Assembly (NCBI GenBank): GCA_037953745.1
Contig: JBAKBP010003076.1
Coordinates: 93,797 to 157,796, forward strand
DNA: 64,000 nt
Direction of reading: 5' to 3'
From: Lithodes maja
Taxonomy: Eukaryota > Arthropoda > Malacostraca > Decapoda > Lithodidae
Positions 42,418 to 52,792 of this stretch are shown here, in pieces. Made by a program: the position numbers and the translations under genes. A model generated the notes under the pieces. It ran no database searches. It was not told the origin of the DNA and worked only from the letters and a program-made list of their open reading frames with translations. The first letter of the stretch is position 1, and every line of letters starts with the position of its first letter.

Positions 42418-45201
42418 CTGCAAGACGCTAGCCTAGCTCGTTATAGCAATGGTGCCATAGAGTTGGAGGAAGATGGGGATGCGAAGCCGGGAGATTTCTT
42501 TAGGCTCAACAGGATATTGTACCGCAGATTTCTAGACCCCAAATCGAAGTGGGAGGGCGGTGCGAGGGTAGTAGACCAGGTGGTTGTTCCAAATAAGTAT
42601 AGAGAGTCCTTATTGTGTCTGGCGCATGATGTGCCGGTGGCGGGTCATTTGGGGGTAACAAAAACATTGGCGGCATTGGGCAGGTTTTTCTGGTGGCCTG
42701 GGGTCAAGGCTGATGTCTGTGCATGGGTGGCTGGGTGTGCGACCTGCCAGACAACGGGGAAGCCTAACCAGACCATCCCGAAGGCACCTTTGTTTCCCAT
42801 ACCTGTCACCGGGCCTCCGTTCAGCAAAGTTGTAGTAGATTTGGTTGGCCCTTTCCCGCCTACTAGTAGTGGCAATAAATTCCTGTTGACAATCATGGAT
42901 GTGGCTACGAGATACCCGGACGCATACCCCATGAGAAACGGCTCGGCAAAGGCAGTTGTTAAAAACTTATTATTGTTCTGTTCCCGTTATGGATTTCCAC
43001 GTGAGGTGCAGTCAGACCAGGGGAGCAATTTTACATCCAAATTGTTCAAGCAAACCCTTCAGTTGCACGGTATATGTTCTGTAGTGTCGTCAGCCTACCA
43101 TCCCGAGAGTCAGGGAGTCTTGGAGCGGTGGCACTCGACCCTGAAGAGTATGCTACGCTGTTACTATGCAGAACATGACACTGATTGGGATTTGGGTCTG
43201 CCGTATGTTCTGTTCGCTGCACGTGAAGTCCCAGGAGAGAGCCTGGGGTTCAGTCCAAATCAACTAGTCTTTGGCCATAATGTGAGAGGACCTTTAAGTA
43301 TGGTGAAAGAGATCTGGGAGGGCGAAGAGAAGCCGGGGTCTGTACTTAAATATATCCTTGAGAGCCGGGAGAGATTTATAGGTTGCATGGCAGCGGCAGG
43401 TAATAACTTGGTTAATGCACAGGCGGTCATGAAGCACCAGTATGACGCCAAGGTGAAGCTTCGGGAGTTTTCGGTGGGTCAGGAGGTAATGTTGCTTTTA
43501 CCTTTGCCTGGACACCCCCTTTCTGCCAAGTTTATTGGGCCGTATGTGGTGGCTAAGAAACTGTCCGACCTTGATTATCTCGTTGCAACACCTGACCGTA
43601 GAAAAAAACATCAGTTATGTCATGTTAACCTCATGAAAGAGTATGTGAGACGCCCCTCAGAGCCTCTCACTGTCCCTGTGCTGGCCTGCAGCGGCCAGGG
43701 TGGAGAAGGAGGTGGGGACAGTCATGCTGCTGAGGAGGATAGCTGGGACTGTGTCATTTCCGCGGAACAGTGGGCGGGGAATACTGAACAAGAGGCTAGG
43801 CAAGCTGTAAGTCACCTGCCTGAGCACCAGGGTGCTGCTGTCCTAGGCCTGTTCAGGTCATACCCCTCTGTTTTCGCCGAACACCCAGGTCTCACTACTC
43901 AGGTAACGCACGACGTGGACGTCGGTGATAATGTGCCCTTCAAGTCAGTGCCCTACCGTGTGCCCCCGGTAAAGTTGCCAGCTTTACGGGAGGAGTTAAA
44001 GTACATGGTTGAGAGAGGGATGATCACTGAAGGTTATGTGAAGTGGACATCACCCGTCACGTTGCAGCCAAAACCTGACGGCAAGGTGCGGTTCTGCATA
44101 GATTTTCGTAGGCTAAATGGCTTGACCACTACCAACCCTTACCCTTTGCCTCGAGTTGACGACAGCGTGGACAAGATAGGGAATGCAAAGTACCTTACTA
44201 AAATTGATCTTGTAAAAGGCTACTGGCAAGTACCCCTGTCGGACCGAGCTAAGCAAGTTTGTGGTTTTGTGGTAGATGGCAAGACCTACCAATGTAACGT
44301 AATGCCTTATGGGCTTAAGAACGCACCTGCCACGTTTCAGAACCTGATGAACGATATTTGTGACGAAATCCCTAACTGCACGGTCTACCTTGATGACGTG
44401 ATAGTGTATGATGACGATTTTGAAAATCACCTAAGGCACTTAGAGACCCTGTTTGGGAAGTTGCACGATGCTGGGCTGGTGGTGAACCTGAGGAAGTGCG
44501 AGTTTGTAAAGGCTACTGTGCAGTATCTTGGCTTCGTGGTCGGGTTAGGCCGGGTGTGCCCCCCCCTGAGCAAGATACAGGCTATCAATATGTTTCCCAG
44601 GCCCACCACTAAGCGCCAGGTCATGCGGTTCCTAGGTATGATAGGCTATTATAGGCGCTTCATCCGGGGATACTCTACTGTCTTAGCACCGTTAACTGAT
44701 CTACTGTCGAAGTCAGTGAAGTTCTGTTGGGCTGCGGAGTGTCAGAGGGCTTTCGACCTAGTCAAGCACCTGCTGTGTACACATCCGATTTTGAGAGCCC
44801 CAGACTTCTCCAGGAGTTTTCAGCTGGCGACTGATGCCAGCGGTGTGGGTGCCGGGGCAGTGTTACTGCAGACTGATTCCGAGGGCTTGGAACACCCAGT
44901 GAGCTTCTTTTCTCGCAAGTTTAATTCGGCACAAAGGAATTACTCGACTATAGAGAAGGAGCTTCTTGCTATCGTTTTATCGCTCAAACATTTCGAAGTT
45001 TATGTTCCAGCCTACGGCCCGGTAGTGACGATTTATACGGACCATCATCCCTTGAAATTCCTAAATCAGTTTCACAATCGGAATATGCGGTTGACCAGGT
45101 GGTCCCTAATGCTCCAAGAGTATAATCTCAACATTCAGCATATTGCCGGGAGTGAGAACGTGATAGCAGATTGTCTATCAAGGGTTGATGATCCAGGATA
45201 G
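42418..45201 (+). CDS. Integrase-RT-RNase H part of gypsy copy 2 gag-pol
   Basis: In the same frame as the preceding ORF, 927 codons. Integrase first: a zinc-binding region with HDVPVAGH and CATC (about 42620-42750), catalytic Asp codons at 42838 and 43015 and Glu at 43123 (D-x58-D-x35-E), then a GPY/F module (GPYVVAKKLSDLDYLV, about 43540). RT next: KPDGKVRFCIDFRRLNG, KIDLVKGYWQVPL, PYGLKNAPATFQ and the active site YLDD at 44386-44397. RNase H last: LATDASGVGAGAVL, IEKELLAIV, YTDHHPLKF and NVIADCLSR. All catalytic residues are present. There is no chromodomain. A separate start codon is not needed, since the frame is continuous apart from the TAG. Confidence 0.95.
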   Translation: MQDASLARYSNGAIELEEDGDAKPGDFFRLNRILYRRFLDPKSKWEGGARVVDQVVVPNKYRESLLCLAHDVPVAGHLGVTKTLAALGRFFWWPGVKADVCAWVAGCATCQTTGKPNQTIPKAPLFPIPVTGPPFSKVVVDLVGPFPPTSSGNKFLLTIMDVATRYPDAYPMRNGSAKAVVKNLLLFCSRYGFPREVQSDQGSNFTSKLFKQTLQLHGICSVVSSAYHPESQGVLERWHSTLKSMLRCYYAEHDTDWDLGLPYVLFAAREVPGESLGFSPNQLVFGHNVRGPLSMVKEIWEGEEKPGSVLKYILESRERFIGCMAAAGNNLVNAQAVMKHQYDAKVKLREFSVGQEVMLLLPLPGHPLSAKFIGPYVVAKKLSDLDYLVATPDRRKKHQLCHVNLMKEYVRRPSEPLTVPVLACSGQGGEGGGDSHAAEEDSWDCVISAEQWAGNTEQEARQAVSHLPEHQGAAVLGLFRSYPSVFAEHPGLTTQVTHDVDVGDNVPFKSVPYRVPPVKLPALREELKYMVERGMITEGYVKWTSPVTLQPKPDGKVRFCIDFRRLNGLTTTNPYPLPRVDDSVDKIGNAKYLTKIDLVKGYWQVPLSDRAKQVCGFVVDGKTYQCNVMPYGLKNAPATFQNLMNDICDEIPNCTVYLDDVIVYDDDFENHLRHLETLFGKLHDAGLVVNLRKCEFVKATVQYLGFVVGLGRVCPPLSKIQAINMFPRPTTKRQVMRFLGMIGYYRRFIRGYSTVLAPLTDLLSKSVKFCWAAECQRAFDLVKHLLCTHPILRAPDFSRSFQLATDASGVGAGAVLLQTDSEGLEHPVSFFSRKFNSAQRNYSTIEKELLAIVLSLKHFEVYVPAYGPVVTIYTDHHPLKFLNQFHNRNMRLTRWSLMLQEYNLNIQHIAGSENVIADCLSRVDDPG

Positions 45202-45472
45202 TCGTGCACGGTGTGTGGGTTGAGCAGGAGTAAAATTAGGCTATCATAACGCCGTCCAAAAAGATTATAAAACAATAAAATAAACGAGAAATTTTTTTTT
45301 TAGTTTTGTAAGTCTTTATTGTTGTAGCATGATGCATGCGATATTGTGTTTTATGTATAATTCACACTTCAGTTGTTGTGCACCTTTTGCAATTAGTGGC
45401 AGCTAAGGGTAGCAGGTCGGTTGGTTGCCTGTCAGATTTTGATAATGCTTCTAAGGTCGATTATCTAAAGTC
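45202..45472 (+). other. Gypsy copy 2 3' interior without env
   Basis: The same sequence appears inverted at 62742-63012 in copy 3. It holds an A-rich stretch and no conserved open frame. Confidence 0.6.
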
Positions 45473-45482
45473 TTGGGGGGGC
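45473..45482 (+). other. Polypurine tract, gypsy copy 2
   Basis: TTGGGGGGGC directly before the LTR start. Copy 3 has the inverse GCCCCCCCA at 62732. Confidence 0.7.
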
Positions 45483-47300
45483 TGTGACGCACCCAGTGCG
45501 TGGCAACGTAACCTGATTGTACTCCTTGGTACTCCACTGTACCGCCACGGTGCGGTACCGTGTACCGTTGTACCGTGCTGGCTGCTTATATTGAGTGTGA
45601 CAACGTATAACTATGTTCTTTGTATCTCTGCAAAGGTCTCGTCATGTGCTAACCAGTGGTGGGTTTTGTTTTAAGCCATGTCGAGACCTTCCATTTAATA
45701 TGTAGTATCAATAGAGAAGTTGATAGATAAGACAATAGGAATTCAGAGAGAGAGAGTGAGTTAGTCTTCAGAGCGAGAGGGTAGCAGCGCGCCGCGCTGC
45801 CGGGGGGGTGGTTGCCAGACGTATGGACTGGTTGGCAGCCTTGCGCTTATAGCTAGGCGCGACAGGGTTGGTAGTCCATTGCCGCCTGCCTATGCTGCCT
45901 GGGTTGCCCATGTTGTCGTACTGCACATTGCCTGGAGGCTCGCTGTGTGCTCTATGACCAGGTTGCCTAGAACCTTTGAGATTCTAACATCCCTTGCCCT
46001 CTCTCCCAATTTCTCACGGTTGCACTCTTTCTCTCTGACGACATTACTCTCATTTCATTCTTCTCTCTATTTAAATGCATACCCTTCCCTTGAGGTCCTA
46101 AAGGAGTTTCAGCACTCACCTCTCGTATTACTCTCAGGACAAGCATATATTTACATGTATTAGATTTAAGGGGTTAATGTGAACAGCGATCTTCTTGATG
46201 AGGATAGTTGGTGAACGTTCTACATGTTCACGAGTTATATGCCCAGCTCATCATCCAATTTGTGACTAGACTAGTGCCATGTGTAAGAGCCCGACCATGC
46301 CCAGGAGTTGTCTGTAGAGGGGCGAGGACTTAGCCTTGATTTGCCTACCGAGCCAGGAGCGAGTGTAGTACCAGAGACTACAGCTCGCTCGTAGTGCCGG
46401 TATAGTAGAGTAACGTAATTTATCTGTCCTTGTGTTCTCTGCAGTCTTTTCCTGGGTTCTCGCTTTCGGTGCTGGGACTCGTTGTTCCTGTGACTTGGCC
46501 TGCTAGCTAGAACACATGGGGATGATGAGTGGGTGATATCTTTATTTTACTATGCATTGCAGCTCTCTTTAAGTTTATGTATGTAACACTTTACAATACA
46601 CATTACTCACACACAAGACAACACTATTAATACTTTCATGTATCAATTAACTGCACTGTCGTTTTGCTGCTGTGTCCGGAGTTCTGTTGCGTAGGGCGCA
46701 TACGGACTCAGAGGGGAGACAGAGTGAGAGAAGCGAAGTAGCCTATGCGGTAGTAGGCTACCGGCGCAGTACTGTTGCCTGCAACCTTTTAGTTATTCCA
46801 AGTATAGATTCATTATTATAATAAGTGACTACTATTTATGTTCCTTCCATGTGTATTATTAGGTATCTACTGGATCATGAACATCTTGTATGCTACATGC
46901 TAGTGCATGTTAGTAGGGGACAGTTATTCTAGTGCACGCGCTTTCAAGTAGGCGTGTACCTTTGTCATTTAGCATTTCACTGTCATACCTTTAGCCTGCT
47001 TCTATTCTACATTATTAGAGGCTTAATATTAACGTAGTTTCTTGAGTATTGCATTTCTTTAGTAATAACGTAACCTATAAATGTCTGAGGGAGTTTAGCC
47101 TCATAGCCTACCCCTGTTGTACACTTTCGCCGAGTTAAGGTACCTCGTTACCATAGACGATAACTCTGTAGGGCGTTGGTGCTTTTGTTGTCTGGAGCAT
47201 ATAGTATTTGGGACTGGAATCGAGCGTGTCGTTGTCACATAAGCCATTTCTGTCCTACGATCAAGAATCCCAAATATGTATTGCCGATCCAGCCGTAACA
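45483..47300 (+). repeat. 3' LTR of gypsy copy 2 (1,818 bp)
   Basis: Starts TGTGACGCACCC and ends CAGCCGTAACA. Its first 120 bases resemble the LTR of copy 3 and the fragment at 20736 more than the 5' LTR of its own element. Followed directly by a (GATA)n tract. Confidence 0.9.
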
Positions 47301-47301
47301 C

Positions 47302-47321
47302 AATAGATAGATAGATAGAAT
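47302..47321 (+). repeat. (ATAG)n microsatellite
   Basis: About four ATAG units between the gypsy LTR and the start of the next LINE. Confidence 0.8.
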
Positions 47322-49748
47322 TCTGTGTATTTTAATATACAATGGAAAGGTAATACCAGAGAGAATACAACATTAATACCTGACTTTAGAAAAGCCAATT
47401 ATGGTGGGTTAAGAAGAGCCCTATTAGCCGACCCTATGGTCAAAAAATTAAGTCGATCCAGGTGTCCAAATGAGTGTACCCCTTCTCAGGCACCTGTCAT
47501 CTTAAGTCAGGAAGAGACGTCAACCTTGGTAGATACATACGATAATTTTATCAAGTCAGTATTCAATGCACAAAATAAATACATCCCCAAAAGAAAATTT
47601 AGATCAACACAGAACCAACCCAATTGGATGAATAATAGACTATTAGATCTTCTAGGACAAAAGAGAGGAATATATAGAAAAATTAGGAAAGGCGAAATTC
47701 ACCTACTTGCTTACTATCAGAATCTATCAAGACAGGTAAAAAAGGATATTAGGAAAGAAAAAAGAAATTATGAAATCAAGGTTGCCAATGACTCAAAAAA
47801 TAATCCTAAAGCTTTTTACCAACTATATAAATCCAAGGTTAGAGATGAAATTGGTCCCCTTAAAACTTCGATAGGAGAAATGACAGAAAATGATTTAGAA
47901 ATGTGCAGTACATTAAATAGTGAATTTCTTTCCGTTTTCACTAATGAAAATTTGGCACAGTTTCCAGAAGTCCGTAAGGTATATAGCGATAGTATAGAAA
48001 ATAGGTTAAGTACGGTTACTATAAGTAGAAATGATGTGCTTAAGGAAATTGACAGACTGAAACCTCATAAATCGCCTGGTCCTGATGAGGTATATGCTAG
48101 AGTATTAAAAGAATGTAGGGATGAGTAAAGTTATCCATTAACATTTTTATTTAACAAGTCATTGGAGACAGGTATAGTTCCAGAAGCTTGGAAGCTTGCA
48201 AACGGAGTTCCGATCTTCAAAAAAGGTGACAAATCAATAGCATCCAATTACCGTCCCATTAGTCTTACATCAATCATAGGAAAGCTACTAGAGTCAATTA
48301 TTGCTAGTAAAATTAGAAACCACTTAGATACATTTAATTTAATAAATTCTTCTCAGCATGGATTCACTCAGGGACGTTCTTGCCTTACTAATTTGCTTAG
48401 TTTTTTCTCAGAGGTATATGAAGCAGTAGATAATGACAAGTCATATGATATAATATATTTAGATTTCAGTAAAGCTTTCGACAGAGTCCCCCATGAGAGA
48501 TTGATGAGAAAGGTTGAGGCGCATGGAATAGGTGGGGCGTTGTTGGGATGGATTAGGTCATGGCTAATTGGTAGGAAGCAGAGAGTCAGCATAAATGGTA
48601 CAAAGTCAGAATGGGGAGCAGTCAAAAGTGGTGTCCCCCAGGGATCTGTATTAGGTCCTCTGTTGTTTGTTATATACATAAATGACCTTGATTTAGGTAT
48701 AACTAGTAGGATAAGTAAATTTGCAGACGATACCAAAATGGGGAGAACAATTGATTCAGATAGAGATATAGAGTGCCTCCAAAGGGATCTAGATACCTTA
48801 CACGAATGGTCAGTAAATTGGCAGATGAAGTTTAACATTGACAAATGCAAGGTATTAAAGATAGGGAAGATGCATACAAATGTTAAATATAAACTAGCTA
48901 ATGTGGAATTAGAAAACTCGAATTGTGAGAAAGATCTAGGTGTGTTTGTTAGCAATGATTTGAAGCCTAGACAACAGTGTATAAGCGTTCGAAACAAGGC
49001 AAACAGGATTCTCGGGTTCATCTCAAGGAGTGTGAGTAACAGAACTGCTGATGTTATCTTAAAACTTTACTTGTCATTAGTGAGACACCATATGGATTAT
49101 GCTGTTCAATTTTGGTGTCCTTATTACAGAATGGACATAGATTCATTGGAGAGAGTACAACGTAGAATGACAAAAATGATCCATAATATTAGAAATCTTC
49201 CATATAAAGAAAGGTTGAAGAAATTAGGCTTACATTCGTTGGAGAGACGCAGAGTTAGAGGGGATATGATAGAGGTGTTCAAGTGGGTTAGTGGGATTAA
49301 CAAAGGGGACATGACAAATGTACTAAAGCTCAGTGATAGAGAAAGAACTCGTACCAATGGTTTCAAATTAGATAAATTTCGTTTCAGAAAAGATATAGGC
49401 AAATATTGGTTTGGTAACAGAGTTGTAGATGGGTGGAATGGACTACCAGGTGCTATAGTGGGATTAAAAACGATAGAGAGCTTTAAGATAAAATTGGATA
49501 AGCATATGGACGAGAAGGGTTGGGTATGAAGGGGGATCAGCAGGGTTGGGCCAATCAGCGCTCTGCAGATCCCCGTAATCCTGCGTTAATCTCTAACCGT
49601 TTTGGTAAGATGATCCTCAGGGTATTAGAGTGTTGAGCCTATAATTGGGCTTTGTAATTGGGGTTGTGTGGGACAGGGATCTGCCTTGCTTAGGCCAATC
49701 GGCCTTCTGCAGACTCCCATTTTCTTATGTTCTTATGTTCTTATGTAT
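47322..49748 (+). mobile_element. 5'-truncated CR1-like LINE with TTCTTATG tail
   Basis: Begins inside the endonuclease-RT linker and ends with three TTCTTATG octamers at 49724-49747. CR1 elements characteristically end in short octamer repeats of this kind, which supports a CR1 placement. The 3' UTR (49530-49723) contains two related blocks, CAGCGCTCTGCAGATCCC and CGGCCTTCTGCAGACTCCC. Confidence 0.85.
47325..49529 (+). pseudogene. CR1-like reverse transcriptase, one in-frame stop
   Basis: The reading frame from 47325 to 49529 (735 codons) is open except for TAA at 48126-48128. Visible blocks: a basic linker (PNWMNNRLLDLLGQKRGIYR), HKSPGPDEV before the stop, NYRPISLTSIIGKLLES, YLDFSKAFDRVPHE, SGVPQGSVLGPLLFVIYIND, the catalytic FADDTK at about 48720-48737, then the C-terminal QFWCPYYRMDIDSLERVQRR block and a normal end. 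The endonuclease is absent (5' truncation). The open frame suggests a rather young insertion. It is distinct from, but related to, LINE copies A-C. Confidence 0.85.
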
Positions 49749-49825
49749 AGTGTATTCCAAGATGGTGATAGAGGAGGTAGGGAATATTATACTGTATATG
49801 TTTATATATTTATTATTATTTTAAT

Positions 49826-50172
49826 TTCCTACTTATACCTCCATCAAACATAAAAAATGCATCCCCAACATCTCCCTCCAAGATAAATTTGTACAATTTG
49901 TCGGTAGAAAAATATCCCGGCCGAAGGCTGGTTCATCCAAATTACAGGCTCGTTATCTCTCGCCAGGAAAAAAATCAACACCTAAATGGCACAAAGGGTA
50001 AACCTATTGACAACAAATTTAATATGGTTAAACCTCTAAAAAATGCTAAACTATTAGGGCGAACGTCTTAATATTTCAAAATGTCAAAGGTAATGGGGAT
50101 AAACATGAAAGAGAAGGGAGTAAAACAAAAATGAATAAAATAAACTCCTCTTAAAGTTGGCACCTTAATCTA
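49826..50172 (+). mobile_element. TTAA-type ~320-bp dispersed repeat, copy 2
   Basis: Shares ACCTCCATCAAACAT, TCGGTAGAAAAATATCCCGG, CCGAAGGC, AAATGGCAC and AACATGAAAGAGAAGGGAG in order with the other copies. The right end is AACTCCTCTTAA, which fits the terminal inverted repeat plus TTAA. About 15-20% diverged from the copy at 58467 by eye. Confidence 0.65.
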
Positions 50173-50479
50173 TATAATGGAGCCTTCCCCTCACACCACC
50201 AATATCATTAACTCAACCATTATCTTGACGGTAATTACATCACCGGACGGGGCCTTATCAACGAGGCAGCGGAAGACTTTCACACGAGCGCTTTATCCCC
50301 TCAACTTTTATCCTTAACACTGGTCTGGCAGCTAATTATGAGGTCAACATTTAAAATATTTCGGCTACCTATATTCATCCATCATCGGTTTACTTTCCGA
50401 TAGCAGTGTAAACTATACCAGAAATGTTGCCAGAAAATGTTTGATTATCGAATGTTGACTATAAGATTATTTAGATTTC

Positions 50480-50480
<1 letters not shown>
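50173..50480. other. No recognised feature
   Basis: AT-rich DNA without a gene or a repeat I can match elsewhere in the window. Confidence 0.5.

Positions 50481-50482
<2 letters not shown>

Positions 50483-50515
<33 letters not shown>
50483..50515 (+). repeat. Poly-A tract (33 bases)
   Basis: Preceded by TTTAGATTTCAGT. It could be the tail of an old retroposed sequence, but I recognise no body upstream. Confidence 0.85.
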
Positions 50516-50517
<2 letters not shown>

Positions 50518-50814
50518 AAAGCTCTCGTGTAATACTGGTTTTAGCTGGCTACCCGGAACAATTAACGAGACTTAGTGATTAATATGTGCATGGTTGGTCT
50601 TACACCATACCTCAGTTACTGGCTTAAACACTGATGCATGCTGTCTGCTAGTTATTGTTTTAACATTCACATTTATGGCAAGATTTCTCTTTCTCTAATT
50701 GTACCCTTTACTCCAAAATCACTTATGCCTACAAGAGCCCAGCGCCTCCCAAAAGGATATATGATTTATGAGTGGTAAGGTTTGTTGTTATTGTTTTTAT
50801 TATTGATATAGGGT

Positions 50815-51195
50815 GTTAGAGGCTTCCAAGCCTTCAGGAATATTTAGCCAGCATACGTCAGGAAAAAAGTCAAGATTGGAGCTTCATTCAAGAACCCCAG
50901 TCTTTTGAGTGGTAAAAATAGTTAAAATAGGACTTCAGAGGCTATCAACCCTTCTGGATTATTAATCCAGCACACTAGAGATCCTGAGTGCAAAGCAGAC
51001 TCAAGGACTACAGCACACTGTAGCCTAAGTACAAAATTACGTCAGGACTGCAGCCCCTTTTCGAGAACTCCAGTCCCTTTTGAGTGATAGGAAGTTAGTT
51101 AGTTAAAATAGGACTTCATAGGTTATCAACCCTTCTGACATATCAAGTCAGAATAGCGTCAGGAATGAAACCCCATTTCGAGAGATCCAGTTCAA
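50815..51195 (+). repeat. Degenerate tandem array with short stems
   Basis: Three related units start near 50815, 50935 and 51113. They share GGCTATCAACCCTTCTG-like, CGTCAGGA and AACCCCAGTC-like blocks. In the second unit CTGGATT pairs with AATCCAG (50954-50960, 50964-50970). In the third, CTGAC pairs with GTCAG at the same place (51135-51139, 51147-51151). Non-coding. Confidence 0.65.
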
Positions 51196-52649
51196 GAAGG
51201 ATAGAAGTAAAAAGCTGAAATAGTGACGTCACACAATAATTTCCGCGCACGTCCTAGGGATTTGGTGGCACCACATTCGTGGGGCATACAACCAAAAGAC
51301 CTCAGTGACTACTACTTAATAGATACTCCTTGATATCTGCACGCCTGGCTTGCCTGCAGTGTTACCATAGTTAGTGAAACAACCACATAGTGAGGGGCTA
51401 ATTAGTTTAATTAAATAGTGCTCACACATTTTAGTGTTGACACCATTTTATGTAAACAAAGACACACAATGGCTGAAGTTGAACACTCCATATTTCTAAA
51501 CAACTTATGTAGAGCCGGAGTAGGGCTCGGATACTCAAAGACGCCATAAGTTACGACGATTCAGAGGCATAACATACCAATGAATTATAACTACTTCCTT
51601 GTCCAAAACGTCGCAACCTGCTCATTCTCCGGAACACTAAACGAGCACGAGTTAAAATACATAGGCAAAGTTTGTTTTTGAGAAGTAATAGCGCTATAAT
51701 TACGATGTTGGCATTTAGGATATTACAGTCCGAACGAAACATGGTGCTCCTAATATTTGTAAGTATCCGGACTCAGAATAACACGCTAATGGAGGTAGTG
51801 TGTGGGCTACAACATTGTCTCTGTACTCTAGATTACTGTCTTGATGATAACTGTTTGTCTTCTAATTTGCTCTCTCTCTCTCTCTCTATCCTTCCACTTT
51901 CAGATACGGCCATTTCTGCATATGTGTTCGTAGAATGTGGAAAAGGTGTCGCTCATTTTATATTGGAATAATACAAAGGGACAGAATATTGCTAAGTTGT
52001 AGATGATATAATATAACCCAGTCGGTTTTTAAATAGAACCAAGTATTTCTATGTAATTCGTACTTGCACAATCTTACCATCACCTAATCACCTTCTTCTT
52101 ACCCTTGTATCTAACGTATTCATATTTCCGAGTACTTCTACACAATTTTACTAATGTTAGGAGGGGTCTTTCAGAATTAGATGGTCAATTTAGACATTCT
52201 TTAACCTCTTCATCTGTAGTGGTTGTTCTGGCTGTAGTATTAATATAATATAAACACATTCGTCGCATTAAAGTTGTGAAATATCAGAATGACATTCTCA
52301 ACAGTTTCTTCCTGTGTGCAACTACAGGGCACTCACTATAGGTAGGCCAAAAATTGTGACCCCTAACCTCTGTAACTCAAAAAAGGACTAGAGCAAATGA
52401 GCTGAACAATTTCCATACCTATTCCCTGGCTGACTCTTCCCAAATGGTAGAATAATTGAGCTCGATTATTCTAGTCGTTTACGAGTCATAGTATAGAGAT
52501 TAGTGGTCAGGATTTATGGCCTGCCTAATTGTTAACTGGACCTGGCTATTGGCTGAATGACTGACTATTTTGTGCTACGTCTCCTTATCTCCACTTCCTT
52601 GGTCAAACTGTATTTCTTCATTCTTTAACAAGTCCCATCCACCCTAATA

Positions 52650-52650
<1 letters not shown>
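51196..52650. other. No gene recognised
   Basis: A short (CT)n at 51872-51888 lies within a 99-codon open frame (51672-51971) that has no motif. The remainder is AT-rich with no repeat matched in the window. Confidence 0.5.
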
Positions 52651-52653
<3 letters not shown>

Positions 52654-52725
<72 letters not shown>

Positions 52726-52750
52726 TGAATATACTGTATATATATAGTAT

Positions 52751-52788
<38 letters not shown>
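52654..52788 (+). repeat. (TA)n and (GA)n compound microsatellite
   Basis: About 35 TA units (52654-52724), a short spacer, then about 17 GA units ending at 52787. It abuts the 3' end of LINE copy B. Three-frame ORFs over it are artefacts. Confidence 0.95.

Positions 52789-52792
<4 letters not shown>

Larger units (their letters stand above)
37969..47300 (+). mobile_element. Ty3/gypsy retrotransposon copy 2, Gmr1-like order, nearly intact
   Basis: A 9.3 kb element with two LTRs (TGTGACGCACCC...CCGTAACA), primer site, one gag-PR-IN-RT-RNase H reading frame interrupted by a single TAG, polypurine tract and 3' LTR. Integrase precedes RT. Between the pol stop and the LTR there are only about 280 bases, so no env gene. 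The 5-base flanks differ (GAGTT and CAATA), so no target duplication. Confidence 0.95.

Noticed and set aside
45202..45482. env-like third gene that would make gypsy copy 2 an errantivirus
   Set aside because: Only about 280 bases lie between the pol stop and the LTR, with no conserved frame between copies 2 and 3.
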